A stretch of DNA of 64,000 bases from JAAUTY01 sp964397305 (GTDB taxonomy: Bacteria; Cyanobacteriota; Cyanobacteriia; Cyanobacteriales; Spirulinaceae), in contig CAYNIP010000007.1 of NCBI GenBank assembly GCA_964397305.1, positions 84,610-148,609 on the forward strand. The letters run 5' to 3'. Below, in pieces: positions 53,385 to 62,365 of this stretch; the stretch's first letter is position 1, and each line of letters begins with the position of its first letter. The notes below the pieces were generated by a model, which was not told where the DNA came from, did not search any database, and saw nothing but the letters and a program-made list of their open reading frames with translations. The position numbers and the translations under genes were made by a program.

Positions 53385-53882
53385 GTGACCCATCAACATT
53401 GCCGCCGTCTGTTATTCCGCCTGGGATTCCTGGGGGGGTTGGGAGTAGCCCTACTCCTGCCCCAGAGCAGCCTAGCCGCTCCGGTAGCTCCGGCAAGGCC
53501 GGCAAACCCACCCCACTACTTGGCCCAGACGGCGGATGTGTTGGCCATTTTGCGCTCCTTGCCCACTCCGGGGACGGTCACAGGAACGATCAGTGATCTC
53601 TTCAATGCGGGGGTCTACGGGCAGCAGGCTCGCAATTTTCAAGCGACGCTGCAACCGGAGCCCGCTGTGGCCTTTTACCAGGAGGAGCTAGCGAAGCTGG
53701 GCTATGAAGAGCGGGAGATCAATCGTGTGGTCGGTGCGTGGGGCTTCAATCTGGTCTTTGACACCCCGGACAGTCTGGGCCTGGTCCCCCAGGAGGCCGC
53801 CAAGCAGGTGGTGCTCGTGATCCAGGGCACGATGCTGAGCCCGGATACGATCAATCTCAATGTGCGGTTTGAAGAAATCTAA
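53385..53882 (+). CDS. Exported protein of unknown function
   Basis: The 165-aa protein has a signal peptide (RLLFRLGFLGGLGVALLLPQSSLA-A). A mature domain of about 125 residues includes LPTPGTVTGTISDLFNAGVYGQQ, PEPAVAFYQEELAKLGYEERE and LVIQGTMLSPDTINLNVRFEEI. The last part is a strand-rich end seen in small cyanobacterial periplasmic proteins. I know no function. GTG 53385 has GAGGAGGA 6 nt upstream. It is followed by the convergent moeA. Confidence 0.75.
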   Translation: MTHQHCRRLLFRLGFLGGLGVALLLPQSSLAAPVAPARPANPPHYLAQTADVLAILRSLPTPGTVTGTISDLFNAGVYGQQARNFQATLQPEPAVAFYQEELAKLGYEEREINRVVGAWGFNLVFDTPDSLGLVPQEAAKQVVLVIQGTMLSPDTINLNVRFEEI

Positions 53883-53994
53883 GCGCCCTTCCGGTGGCGC
53901 GCTCGGCTCCCCCGGAGGGGTGCAGGGGTGAGCCGGTGAGGGTCGGGGCGCGATCGCCGCGCCCCGGCTCTCAGCCCTCCAAACCGTTAGGGAT

Positions 53995-55242
53995 TCAGTA
54001 TCCTCGCTCCAGGGCCATGACCTGCACGGCCTCGCCAGCGGCGATCGCCCCTTGGCCTTGGGGCACGATCGCGAAGCCCGTGGTCTGAGCCAGGCCAATC
54101 ACATTGCCCGAAAGGTGGGGGCCCGGAGCGAGGGCAAATTCATAACCGCCGGCAACGAGCTGGAGTTGGCCCCAGAGATAGGTCTCCCGTCGGCCGTCCG
54201 CGCGCAGGTCATGGCGCGATCGCGCCGTCAGGAACTCAGGGCCCCAGGGCGCGGCCAAGCCCGAGCGCTGGCGGAGGGCCGGCTGCACAAAGCGGTAATA
54301 CGTCACCAGGGCCGAGGCCGGGTTGCCGGGCAGGCCGAAATAGAGACAAGGCCCCGCCGGCCGGGGAATCGTGGCAAAGGTTAGGGGTTTGCCCGGCTTG
54401 ATCGCCACCTGACGCAGATGGATCGTGCCGCCCAAGTCTTGGAGCGTTTGACTGACAAAATCGTAGTCCCCCACCGAGACGCCGCCGGTCGAGAGGACAA
54501 TATCGGCCTGGTGAATGGCCTCGGCCACGGCCTGCCGCAAGCGCTCTGGCTCATCGGGCACAATCCCGAGCGATCGCGGCTGTGCCCCCGTGCGCGCAAC
54601 CGCCGCCGCCAAGGCGTAGCGATTGGAGTCCACGATCTGCCCCGGCTGCAAGGTCTGCTCCGGTGTCACCAGCTCATCTCCCGTAGAGAGCAGGGCCACC
54701 TGTAGCGGGCGGAAGACAGACAGCCGTGTACATTGCGCCGTGGCCAACACGGCCAACTCAGCGGGGCCAAGGCGGATTCCCGGCGGCAGCAGGATCTGCC
54801 CCGCCGGGCAAAAGGCTCCCTGCCGCCGAACAAACTGCCCGACCTCAGGAGCGGCTCGGATCTGCACGGTGGCCCCGTCCCGCTCAGCCTCCTCCTGCAT
54901 CACCACCGCATCGGCTCCGGCGGGCATCACGGCCCCGGTGAAAATGCGGGCCGCCTGACCTGCTTGGAGGGTCTGGCTGGAGGGCTGGCCGGCTGGAATC
55001 TCCGCCGCAACCGTCAAGGTGACAGGCTGCGTGGCCCTAGCCGTCGCCACGTCAGCGGCACGCACCGCGTAACCATCCATCGCCGAGTTGTCCCAGGCGG
55101 GGAAGTCCCGCTCACTCGCCACAGCCTGGGCGAGAATGCGCTCCCCCGCCGCCTCGAGGGGGACCACCTCGCGATCGCGCTCCGGATCGAGGGGCTGGAC
55201 GTGGTGGAGGATGATCGCTTCTGCTTGAGCAACCGGTATCAT
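53995..55242 (-). CDS. moeA: Molybdopterin molybdotransferase MoeA
   Basis: MoeA inserts molybdate into adenylylated molybdopterin to complete the molybdenum cofactor. The 415-aa protein has the family blocks PAWDNSAMDGYAVRA, GAVMPAGADAVVMQE, ALLSTGDELVTPEQTLQPGQIVDSN, IVLSTGGVSVGDYDFV, KPGKPLTFATI and YFGLPGNPASALVTYYRFV. It is divergent from mogA, whose product makes the adenylylated intermediate, so the pair forms one functional step. Nitrate reductase is a likely consumer, although its genes are not here. Confidence 0.95.
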   Translation of the reverse strand: MIPVAQAEAIILHHVQPLDPERDREVVPLEAAGERILAQAVASERDFPAWDNSAMDGYAVRAADVATARATQPVTLTVAAEIPAGQPSSQTLQAGQAARIFTGAVMPAGADAVVMQEEAERDGATVQIRAAPEVGQFVRRQGAFCPAGQILLPPGIRLGPAELAVLATAQCTRLSVFRPLQVALLSTGDELVTPEQTLQPGQIVDSNRYALAAAVARTGAQPRSLGIVPDEPERLRQAVAEAIHQADIVLSTGGVSVGDYDFVSQTLQDLGGTIHLRQVAIKPGKPLTFATIPRPAGPCLYFGLPGNPASALVTYYRFVQPALRQRSGLAAPWGPEFLTARSRHDLRADGRRETYLWGQLQLVAGGYEFALAPGPHLSGNVIGLAQTTGFAIVPQGQGAIAAGEAVQVMALERGY

Positions 55243-55340
55243 GGCAAGGGAAACAGAGTAGGTCAGCGATCTACCATTTTGACCCGAACGGTTCCCGTTC
55301 GACCGATTTCCCCAGCCCGCTCCTCCTTGCCCCCAGGCCC

Positions 55341-55874
55341 ATGACGATTCGCATCGGCATCCTCACCGCCTCTGATCGCGCCAGTGCCGGTCAGTATGAA
55401 GACCTTTCGGGGCCGGCGATTGTCGCGGTTTTGGGGGACTACTTGCGATCGCCCTGGGAGCCCGTGCGTCGCCTCATCCCCGATGAGCAGGCCGTGATCG
55501 AGGCCAGCCTAATCGAACTCATCGATACGCAAGGATGCTGCCTGGTCGTGACCACTGGCGGCACTGGGCCCGCGCCCCGAGACGTGACCCCCGAGGCCAC
55601 GGTAGCAGTCTGCGAGAAACTGCTCCCCGGCTTTGGCGAACTCATGCGCGCCGTCTCGTTGCAAGCCGTGCCCACGGCGATCCTGTCGCGCCAGACCGCC
55701 GGGATTCGTGGCCAGGGCCTGATCGTGAACCTGCCTGGCAAGCCCAAGGCCATCCGTCAGTGTTTAGAAGCCGTCTTTCCTGCGATTCCCTACTGCCTCG
55801 ATCTCATCGGTGCGCCCTATCTTGACTGCGATCCCGCCGCGATCAAGGTCTTTCGCCCCTCGGCTCAGCCCTAG
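55341..55874 (+). CDS. mogA: Molybdopterin adenylyltransferase MogA (MoaB/Mog family)
   Basis: It adenylylates molybdopterin before metal insertion by MoeA. The 177-aa protein begins IRIGILTASDRASAGQYEDLSGPAI and contains the MPT-binding signature CLVVTTGGTGPAPRDVTPEAT. Further motifs are PGFGELMRAVSLQAVPTAILSRQTAGIRGQGLIVNLPGKPKAI. Length and the GTGPAPRDVTPE(A) form fit Mog better than MoaB. It starts 98 bp from the divergent moeA. Confidence 0.92.
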   Translation: MTIRIGILTASDRASAGQYEDLSGPAIVAVLGDYLRSPWEPVRRLIPDEQAVIEASLIELIDTQGCCLVVTTGGTGPAPRDVTPEATVAVCEKLLPGFGELMRAVSLQAVPTAILSRQTAGIRGQGLIVNLPGKPKAIRQCLEAVFPAIPYCLDLIGAPYLDCDPAAIKVFRPSAQP

Positions 55875-56044
55875 GGCCGCCGGAATCTCCACGGCAAACT
55901 CCGGCTGCTCCTAGCGACGTTCCCCTAGCGACGGGGGAATTGCTTGCAGTTCACTGGCGCGGTTGGAGCCGGAGCAACAGTCCCTGTTTGGGCATCGTAT
56001 TCCCTTCACGACCGGTCTCCGTCTCAGATATGGCCAACAACCGC

Positions 56045-56464
56045 CTAAGCCCCCAGGGTCCAACGCCGATCCAGATCGCGCAGGTAGAATAGTGCGAAGC
56101 AAGCGGCCAACATGGGGATCGCGGCGAAGAAGAGCAAATTGGGGCTCGTAAAGGGGTCGAGATACTTCTGGTACGACGACACGGTTGAAACAGCGTGCAT
56201 CCCCAATACCAGACCGTAGCTCCACGTCTTCTGATAACCGACCACAAAAGCGACGATAATTGCTAATTGCGCTGCACCGAGAGCATAGATCGCGATCGCG
56301 CCCAAACCGCCCAGGCCGTAGAAGGCAGCAAAAACAGCCTTGGCGTGGTCTGGCTGTAAAAATTTGTCCAGCGTCCACATTAGGAACACAACAAACACAC
56401 TGAGGCGCAGCAAAAGCAGCACTAAGGCAATGCGTTTGCCCTGTATCTCAACAGAACCAGCCAT
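56045..56464 (-). CDS. DoxX-like four-helix membrane protein
   Basis: The 139-aa protein has four hydrophobic helices (IALVLLLLRLSVFVVFLMWTLDKFLQP, GLGGLGAIAIYALGAAQLAIIVAFVVGY, YGLVLGMHAVSTVSS, LLFFAAIPMLAACFALFYLRD). The first is of the DoxX type, with a conserved W-x(3)-K-F turn. Roles for this broad family are mostly unknown. ATG 56464 has AAGGAGAG 6 nt upstream, which is unusually good for this window. It ends in a charged RDLDRRWTLGA tail. Confidence 0.78.
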   Translation of the reverse strand: MAGSVEIQGKRIALVLLLLRLSVFVVFLMWTLDKFLQPDHAKAVFAAFYGLGGLGAIAIYALGAAQLAIIVAFVVGYQKTWSYGLVLGMHAVSTVSSYQKYLDPFTSPNLLFFAAIPMLAACFALFYLRDLDRRWTLGA

Positions 56465-56552
56465 CCTTCTCTCCTTGAAACATTCATCGGTTTATCGGCC
56501 AGGGTACAGGGCTGGGATTAAGTTTTCCTGAGAACCCTCGGGTTTGCCAGCC

Positions 56553-56661
56553 GTTACAGTCCTTTCACGAATCATAAAAAACGATCTCAAAGTCCCTCTC
56601 CCGCTCTGGGAGAGGGATTTAGGGTGAGGGCCTGTCTTAAGCAATTGCTGAATAAGCTGTA
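56553..56661 (+). repeat. 109-bp intergenic repeat, copy 1
   Basis: GTTACAGTCCTTTCACGAAT...CAAAGTCCCTCTCCC...GGGAGAGGGATTTAGGGTGAGGG...AAGCAATTGCTGAATAAGCTGTA matches, in inverse orientation, 63676-63784 at roughly nine in ten bases. The centre is a CCCTCTCCC/GGGAGAGGG palindrome. Confidence 0.9.
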
Positions 56662-57049
56662 AAGCCAACATTGAGTCAGAACCTTGGGCGCATTCCGCTT
56701 TGGCGCTACCGTAGCCCCTGCTCGCAGAGGGGGCAGGTTCTCCAGGATCTAGGGTGGAAAGGACGGAGCGATCGCCTAGAGGCTTGGTTTCCAAGCCCAG
56801 AGTTGCTGAGAGCTTGGAGACCAAACCCCGACTGAGGCCAGGGTTGCTTCGCTGCACGAAATCACCGTGAATCCTGGAGAGCCGGGGGCAACAGCTTCTC
56901 CCAGCACCGACAAACTGCTACGAATTTCCAGGGGTTTTACCGGTTGGGTCGCGCCCTCAGGGGGGTATCTCCCCTAGGGTTGGAATAGGCTATTTTTTCT
57001 GCATCGATTGCCTCGAAATAGCCTGCCTCAAGCCGGGCTGTCACTACGG
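56662..57049. other. Gene-free stretch before the csaA-like gene
   Basis: It contains an imperfect 13-bp hairpin, TTGGTTTCCAAGC (56784-56796) with GCTTGGAGACCAA (56812-56824), and a short palindromic-repeat fragment near 56698. Open frames here are not family-like. Confidence 0.5.
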
Positions 57050-57055
57050 TACAAT
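57050..57055 (+). promoter_or_regulatory. -10 box TACAAT for the csaA-like gene
   Basis: CGGTACAATGG lies 28 nt before ATG 57084. The nominal in-frame ATG at 57054 falls inside this box and so cannot be translated from this promoter. Confidence 0.55.
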
Positions 57056-57083
57056 GGCGCGCAACCCCTTGCGAAGGCCCACC

Positions 57084-57419
57084 ATGCCTGAGATTACCTA
57101 CGCGGACTTTGAGCAGGTCGAGATTCGCACCGGCTGCATTGTGCGGGCTGAGGCCTTTCCCCAAGCGCGCCAGCCAGCCTACAAACTCTGGATCGACTTC
57201 GGCCCCCTGGGTCTTAAAAAATCCAGCGCCCAGATCACCCAGCTCTATACGTGTGAGGCCCTGATCGGTCGTCAAGTGGTTGCTGTCACCAACTTTCCGC
57301 CCCGCCAGATCGCGAACTTTCAGTCAGAGGTGCTGGTGCTGGGCGTTGTCCTTGAGGGGGGAGCTGTGGCCTTACTCCAGCCCGACCGCGAGGTTCCCTT
57401 GGGCCAACGGGTGCTCTAG
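57084..57419 (+). CDS. CsaA-like tRNA-binding domain protein
   Basis: The 111-aa protein is a single OB-fold tRNA-binding domain as in CsaA and the C-terminus of MetRS. Family marks are YADFEQVEIRTGCIVRAEAFPQARQPAYKLWIDFGP, KKSSAQITQLYTCEALIGRQVVAVTNFPPRQIANFQSEVLVLG and the closing PDREVPLGQRV. CsaA was described as an export-related chaperone and binds tRNA-like structures, but its physiological role is unclear. The start is moved to ATG 57084 because 57054 lies in the -10 box and family members begin at about this point. It is convergent with the ABC exporter, 47 bp apart. Confidence 0.85.
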   Translation: MPEITYADFEQVEIRTGCIVRAEAFPQARQPAYKLWIDFGPLGLKKSSAQITQLYTCEALIGRQVVAVTNFPPRQIANFQSEVLVLGVVLEGGAVALLQPDREVPLGQRVL

Positions 57420-57466
57420 GCCGGGGTTGATCCCCGCTCGCCGCCCGGGCCTCGCTGGCAAGGTGC

Positions 57467-60400
57467 TTAACTCGTCGCCCCGGCGACCTGCTGCTGGTAG
57501 AGAGCCCAGTAGCGTCCCTTGAGGCTCATTAATTCCTCGTGGGTTCCCTGCTCCACGATCGCGCCGGCCTCCATCATCACGATCCGGTCGGCCCGCTGAA
57601 TTGTCCCGAGGCGGTGGGTAATGAAGAAGACCGTGCGATCGCCAAACCGCTGGGCCAGATTGGCACAGACCTGCTGCTCTGTGGGGTAGTCCAGGGCACT
57701 GGTAGCCTCATCGAGAATCAACATTTGGGGGCGCTGGAGGATGGTACGGGCGATCGCGATCCGCTGGCGCTGACCCCCCGAGAGGCCCGCCCCCCGCTCC
57801 CCAACGCGGGTGTTGTAACCGCTGGGCAGTTCCATGATGAAATCATGAGCGGCCGCGATCCTGGCCGCGTCGATCACCTCTTCACTGCTGGCATCGGGAT
57901 TGTTCATGGCAATATTTTCCTGCACCGTGCCATCAAAAAGCAGGGGATCTTGAGGAACAACCCCGATCTGGCGACGCAGGGAATAGAGTTCAACCTTGGC
58001 GACATCGTAGCCATCGATTAAAATGCGGCCCCCCTCAACGGAGTAGAGGCGTACTAACAGCTTCGTCAGGGTACTTTTACCAGCTCCACTCTTGCCAACA
58101 ACACCGACAAATTCCCCAGCGGGCACATCTAAGTTGACATTGAGCAATTGTGGCGCCCCCGTATTCGTAAACCGAAAACTGACATTCTCATAGCGCACCG
58201 CCCCCACGATGGGCGGCATGGGGATGTTGTTGCGGTCTTCTTCGGCCTCTTGGGGCGTATCGACAATATCCGCTAGTCGTTCCAGGGAGAGGGCCGTTTC
58301 CTGGAAGTTTTGCCACAACTGAGCCAGGCGTAGTAGGGGCGTTGTCACGTAGCTGGCGATGATGCGGAAGGCAATCAACTGCCCCAGGGTCAGATCCCCT
58401 TCGAGGACAAAGTAGGCCCCGACCCAGAGGACTAATAGGCCAGAGAGCTTATTCAGAAAGTTACTAGAAGAATTGGCCAGGGTAGAAGTCTTGACCGTGT
58501 TGAACCCCGCCGAAACATAGCGGGCATAGTGCTCCTGCCACTGCCAGCGCGATCGCAATTCGATATTCTGGGCTTTCACCGTCTGAATGCCCGACATCAC
58601 TTCGACCAAATGAGATTGAGTCTGGGCATTGCGCTCGGCCTTATTCCGCAACTGGTGGCGGACGATGGGAGAGACAAAGAACGTGAGCAAGATAAACAGT
58701 GGCACGGTGAACAGAGCGACGATGGTAAGCTGCCAACTGTAGATCGCCATGACGACGATATAGATCACCGAGAAGATGGCATCCAGCACCACCGTCAAGG
58801 CCGTTCCGGTCAGGAACTGGCGAATGTTTTCCAATTCATTCACCCGGCTGGACAGTTCCCCCACCGGCCGGCGATCAAAGTAGCGCAGGGGCAGGCGCAA
58901 CAGGTGGTCAATAATTTCCGACCCCAGTTGCATATCAATGCGGTTTGTCGTGTCCACAAAAAGATAGGTACGAACGGTGCTGAGAATGGCTTCTAGCACC
59001 GCGACTCCCAGCAAGAAGATCCCCAACACTTGCAGGGTATCGACACTCTGCTTAACGATTACTTGGTCGATGATCAATTGGATGATCAGGGGGTTTGCCA
59101 AGCCAAACAGTTGCACAAAGAAGGAGGCTACTAAAACCTCCACCAACACGCTGCGATAGCGCCAGAGGGAAGGCCAAAACCAACTGAGCCCAAAGCGTTG
59201 TTGGGGCGTTTCCTTGGTCGGTTGCAGCAGCAGGACTTGGCCCACCTCATCCCAGCTATCGGTAAAGTCGGCCGGCTTGCGGCGCAGGATGCCGAGCTCG
59301 GGAACCCCGATGATCAGCTCGCGCTCACTGATGGCGTACAAAATCGCGAGGGAATCCTGCCAGCGCACTAGGGCTGGAGCCCGCAGGCGAATGACCGCCT
59401 TGGCCGGCACATTAACCAACTGGGCATTGAGGCCGATCATTTCCGCGACGGCGCCACAACTGTAGAGGGAGAGGCTGCCCTGACGCTCGTAGCGGTCCGT
59501 GAGAACGCGCCGCACGGCCTCGCGCCGAAAGGGCATCTGGAAGTATTGGCTGAGCATCTGAAAACAGGCCACCGCCGCATCCAGACCGGCGGCGGCCCGA
59601 ACGTAGGGGTAGCGGCCGCCTTGGCGCGGGGGCGGCAGGGGCGGCTCCACGGCGTCTTGATCGGGTACGTCGGGGGCGTAGGGGACGTTGGCTGGTACGG
59701 GGGATGGGAGGGGGAGCGGGTTCTCCTGGGCCTGGGCTTGCTCGACGGCGCGACGTTGGCGGGCTTCGGCGGCGGCCGTGCCGGCGATCAGGTCGGCCTC
59801 CCGCAGGCCGATCAGGCGGGCGGGGCGATCGCCCTGCACCGTCAGCGCGGGGGCCTCCGAGAGCTGGAAGATCTCCCCCAGACTACAGCCGGGAATTTCA
59901 CCGCCGCCGCTGTAGAACCAGAGCCAGCCCGGTTGCTGGAGGGGGGCCAGGCGGGACGCGGTGGTGGCGAGGCGGCCCGGAGACAGGCTACAGGTGCGGG
60001 CTTCGGGGGCGAGTTCCCGGGCGAGGGTGCGAAGTTCGTGGATGCTGGGCAGAGAGAGTTGGGTTTGGCTCACCAGCAGGGCGAAGATTTCTGCGGGCGT
60101 GGTGTGTTCGAGGAAGTAGCTGGCGATCGCCGACTGCTCCCGCAGCAGCGGCCAAAAGTCGGCGCTATCGAGGGTGAGGCAGATCGCTTCTGTGGAGGCG
60201 ATCGCCGTTTCGCAGGGGGTGTTACGCAGCAAGCCGATCCAGCCCAACAACGCCCCGGGTTCGACCCGTTCCAGGGTCAGGGGCATTTGCGTGCTGGGAT
60301 CATAGCCCAGGAGCCGCGCCTGGCCTTCATAGAGCAGAACCAATTGGCTCGGCAGCTTGTCGCGCAACAGGATCGTCTGCCCCATGCGGTAGCGGAGGGG

Positions 60401-60502
60401 CTTGAGCTTACGGGCGAGCTGCGATCGCGCTGCCTCGGGCAAGCGGTTAAACGGGGGATGTTGGGCAAGAAAGGCTTGAATATCGGCGGCAGTGTAGCTC
60501 AT
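57467..60502 (-). CDS. Type I secretion ABC exporter with N-terminal cyclic-nucleotide-binding domain and C39-like domain
   Basis: The 1011-aa protein has a CNMP-type domain at residues 10-135 (LARKLKPLRYRMGQTILLRDKLPSQLVLLYEGQARLLG). A C39-like domain follows at about 300-430 (AGLDAAVACFQMLSQYFQMPFRREAVRRVL). A six-helix exporter region lies at about 450-740. The ATPase has VVGKSGAGKSTLTKL, GAGLSGGQRQRIAIAR, MLILDEATSALD and FITHRLGTI. The C39 domain lacks the DCG catalytic Cys (GLDAAVAC), so it should bind but not cut substrates, like HlyB. Length and order match the Synechocystis sll1180 type. It needs a membrane-fusion protein not found here. The TolC at 41639 could be its outer-membrane partner. 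Confidence 0.9.
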   Translation of the reverse strand: MSYTAADIQAFLAQHPPFNRLPEAARSQLARKLKPLRYRMGQTILLRDKLPSQLVLLYEGQARLLGYDPSTQMPLTLERVEPGALLGWIGLLRNTPCETAIASTEAICLTLDSADFWPLLREQSAIASYFLEHTTPAEIFALLVSQTQLSLPSIHELRTLARELAPEARTCSLSPGRLATTASRLAPLQQPGWLWFYSGGGEIPGCSLGEIFQLSEAPALTVQGDRPARLIGLREADLIAGTAAAEARQRRAVEQAQAQENPLPLPSPVPANVPYAPDVPDQDAVEPPLPPPRQGGRYPYVRAAAGLDAAVACFQMLSQYFQMPFRREAVRRVLTDRYERQGSLSLYSCGAVAEMIGLNAQLVNVPAKAVIRLRAPALVRWQDSLAILYAISERELIIGVPELGILRRKPADFTDSWDEVGQVLLLQPTKETPQQRFGLSWFWPSLWRYRSVLVEVLVASFFVQLFGLANPLIIQLIIDQVIVKQSVDTLQVLGIFLLGVAVLEAILSTVRTYLFVDTTNRIDMQLGSEIIDHLLRLPLRYFDRRPVGELSSRVNELENIRQFLTGTALTVVLDAIFSVIYIVVMAIYSWQLTIVALFTVPLFILLTFFVSPIVRHQLRNKAERNAQTQSHLVEVMSGIQTVKAQNIELRSRWQWQEHYARYVSAGFNTVKTSTLANSSSNFLNKLSGLLVLWVGAYFVLEGDLTLGQLIAFRIIASYVTTPLLRLAQLWQNFQETALSLERLADIVDTPQEAEEDRNNIPMPPIVGAVRYENVSFRFTNTGAPQLLNVNLDVPAGEFVGVVGKSGAGKSTLTKLLVRLYSVEGGRILIDGYDVAKVELYSLRRQIGVVPQDPLLFDGTVQENIAMNNPDASSEEVIDAARIAAAHDFIMELPSGYNTRVGERGAGLSGGQRQRIAIARTILQRPQMLILDEATSALDYPTEQQVCANLAQRFGDRTVFFITHRLGTIQRADRIVMMEAGAIVEQGTHEELMSLKGRYWALYQQQVAGATS

Positions 60503-60751
60503 CCTGGGGGTCGGCGGGAGGCGGGGTGCAAGTTCCCCTTAACCTTTACCACACTCTCTGGAGTTCGTGGCGGCTCGCAGCGTCCCACATAATCTCAGGA
60601 GTGACCAGCCACCCCAAGCCCAGCGGCATCAGCCTAGGGACTGGTTGGGTTCTGGGTTAGCGCGGCTCCCCGTCTAGCGCCACGGTTCCTGAGTCCCTAG
60701 CAAGGGAGCAACGAGAACCGCTACCATAGGCAAGGACTGAGGAAACAAGGA

Positions 60752-61720
60752 ATGGTCAACTTCGGCTGGAACTCGGCAAGCATCCTGGGTGTGTTCTTGA
60801 TGGTGGTGGGCGCGGGGCTCTACTTCCTGCGCTCGGTTCGCCCAGAGCTGTCCCGCGACTACGACATCTTCTTTGCGGCCGTCGGCTTAGCCTGTGGCGG
60901 TATTTTGGTGTTCAATGGCTGGCGGCTTGACCCGATCTTGCAGTTCGGGCAATTTTTACTCGCGGGCTCGACGATCTTTTTCGCGGTCGAGAGCGTTCGC
61001 CTGCGGGGGGTTGCCACAGAACAGGCTCGGCGCAACACCCCCGTTGTGGACGACGACCGGCCTGTGAGTCGCTCCTACCGCGCCTATCAGGAACCGGAGT
61101 ATGGCGGCGACTATGACCAGATCGGGGCCTACGGCGACGAAGGCCGCCCCCGGCCACGCCAACTGCGGGGCACGCCGGAGGACCGCCCGAGTCGCCGCGA
61201 TCGCTACGAGGTAGAACCGCCGTCGCCGTCGCCCCGCAACCGCCGCAGTCGCCCCAGTTCCAATGGCAGCAGCTACGAGCGCCCGGAGCGGCCCGAACGC
61301 AGCCCCCGCGCGACACGCCCACCGCTGACGGAGCGGTACTCTGAAGCGGACGCCTACCCGCCCGCCAGTGCCGATCGCTATTCTGACCGCTACGACGAGT
61401 GGGGTGAGCCCTATGAGGAGCCGGCCCCGCGTCGGCCCCGCTCCCCTGAGACAGATCCCGGGACCCGCGATCGCCCCAGCCGCCGCCCCAGCCGCCCGGA
61501 CAACCGCCTGGATACGTTCCAGGATGAAGAGCCCGCCCCCTACGTCGATTATGTAGACTATCAGCCCGATCTCGACGAGGACGACCCGCCCGGACCCGAG
61601 GGCGCGAGGCCAGCACCGCCCTACGACGACAGCCCGGAGGCTGGCTACGAAGACGACTACGACACAGACTATGAGGACGATGGTGGCGATTACAATCCTC
61701 GGGCGGGCTCGGAGTATTGA
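60752..61720 (+). CDS. ycf66: Ycf66 family protein with long charged tail
   Basis: The N-terminal 85 residues (MVNFGWNSASILGVFLMVVGAGLYFLRSVRPELSRDYDIFFAAVGLACGGILVFNGWRLDPILQFGQFLLAGSTIFFAVESVRLRG) are the Ycf66 domain. It has three hydrophobic segments and is found in cyanobacteria and some plastids with unknown function. The remaining 235 residues are hydrophilic and repetitive in Arg, Pro, Tyr and Asp/Glu (RPERPERSPRATRPP, DEDDPPGPEG, DYDTDYEDDGGDY). They shift from basic to acidic and are probably disordered. The total of 322 aa is in the usual cyanobacterial range. Confidence 0.9.
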   Translation: MVNFGWNSASILGVFLMVVGAGLYFLRSVRPELSRDYDIFFAAVGLACGGILVFNGWRLDPILQFGQFLLAGSTIFFAVESVRLRGVATEQARRNTPVVDDDRPVSRSYRAYQEPEYGGDYDQIGAYGDEGRPRPRQLRGTPEDRPSRRDRYEVEPPSPSPRNRRSRPSSNGSSYERPERPERSPRATRPPLTERYSEADAYPPASADRYSDRYDEWGEPYEEPAPRRPRSPETDPGTRDRPSRRPSRPDNRLDTFQDEEPAPYVDYVDYQPDLDEDDPPGPEGARPAPPYDDSPEAGYEDDYDTDYEDDGGDYNPRAGSEY

Positions 61721-61741
61721 GGGCTGTCGCCGCCGTCGGCC

Positions 61742-62365
61742 GTGCCTGTTGAGTCGGATTGGGGCGGTAGCGAGCTGGGTGAGCCGGAAGCGTGGCGTCA
61801 TTGTGGCCTGAGTGGATTGGTGCAATCTTCTTGGCGTCGGGGTCTGCGATCGCTGCTGGTTGGTTGCTTGGGGGCCAGCCTGGTGGCCTGTGGCGGTAGC
61901 AGCCCGCCGCCAGCCCAAGAGCCCCTCAACAGCCGTTTCCAGGACGATGAGCCTAGCCTGAGCGGTGACGGCCGCTTGCTGGCCTTCGTGACCAACCGCA
62001 ATGGCCAGCAGCAAATTGTGGTCTACGACTTGGAGAGCCGCCGCTTTCTCAATCTTCCAGGCCTCAACCGTCGGGAGGCGATCGCCGCTAGCCCCAGCCT
62101 CAGTCGGACCGGACGCTACCTGGTCTACCTGACCAACCTGGAGGGGCGAGCCGAGATCGTGCTCTACGACCGCGCCACCGAGCAGCTCGACTTCCTCACC
62201 CGCCGCTATCGCCACTGGGTCCGCAACCCCACGATCAGCCCCGAGGGGCGCTATATTGTCTTTGAAACGGCGCGACGAGGGCAGTGGGATATTGAGGTGC
62301 TGGATCGGGGACCGGGAATTGAGCTGGACTTGGCCGACGGGGCTCCCTTGGAGGTGGAGCCGTAG
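61742..62365 (+). CDS. TolB-like beta-propeller lipoprotein, copy A
   Basis: The 207-aa protein has a signal and lipobox (LRSLLVGCLGASLVACGGS, Cys near residue 50) if translation starts at GTG 61742. WD40-like/TolB strands follow, with repeated D(E/A)SPSLSxxGRxLxFxxNRxGxxxIxxYD patterns (DEPSLSGDGRLLAFVTNRNGQQQIVVYDLE; ASPSLSRTGRYLVYLTNLEGRAEIVLYDRA; NPTISPEGRYIVFETARRGQWDIEVLDRG). Only three or four blades are present, so it may pair with itself or with the paralogue that follows. It lies 21 bp after the Ycf66 gene. Confidence 0.75.
   Translation: MPVESDWGGSELGEPEAWRHCGLSGLVQSSWRRGLRSLLVGCLGASLVACGGSSPPPAQEPLNSRFQDDEPSLSGDGRLLAFVTNRNGQQQIVVYDLESRRFLNLPGLNRREAIAASPSLSRTGRYLVYLTNLEGRAEIVLYDRATEQLDFLTRRYRHWVRNPTISPEGRYIVFETARRGQWDIEVLDRGPGIELDLADGAPLEVEP

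Noticed and set aside
59546..60592. 348-codon plus-strand frame opposite the ABC exporter
   Set aside because: It is antisense to the CNBD/C39 region, Gly-rich and without family features.
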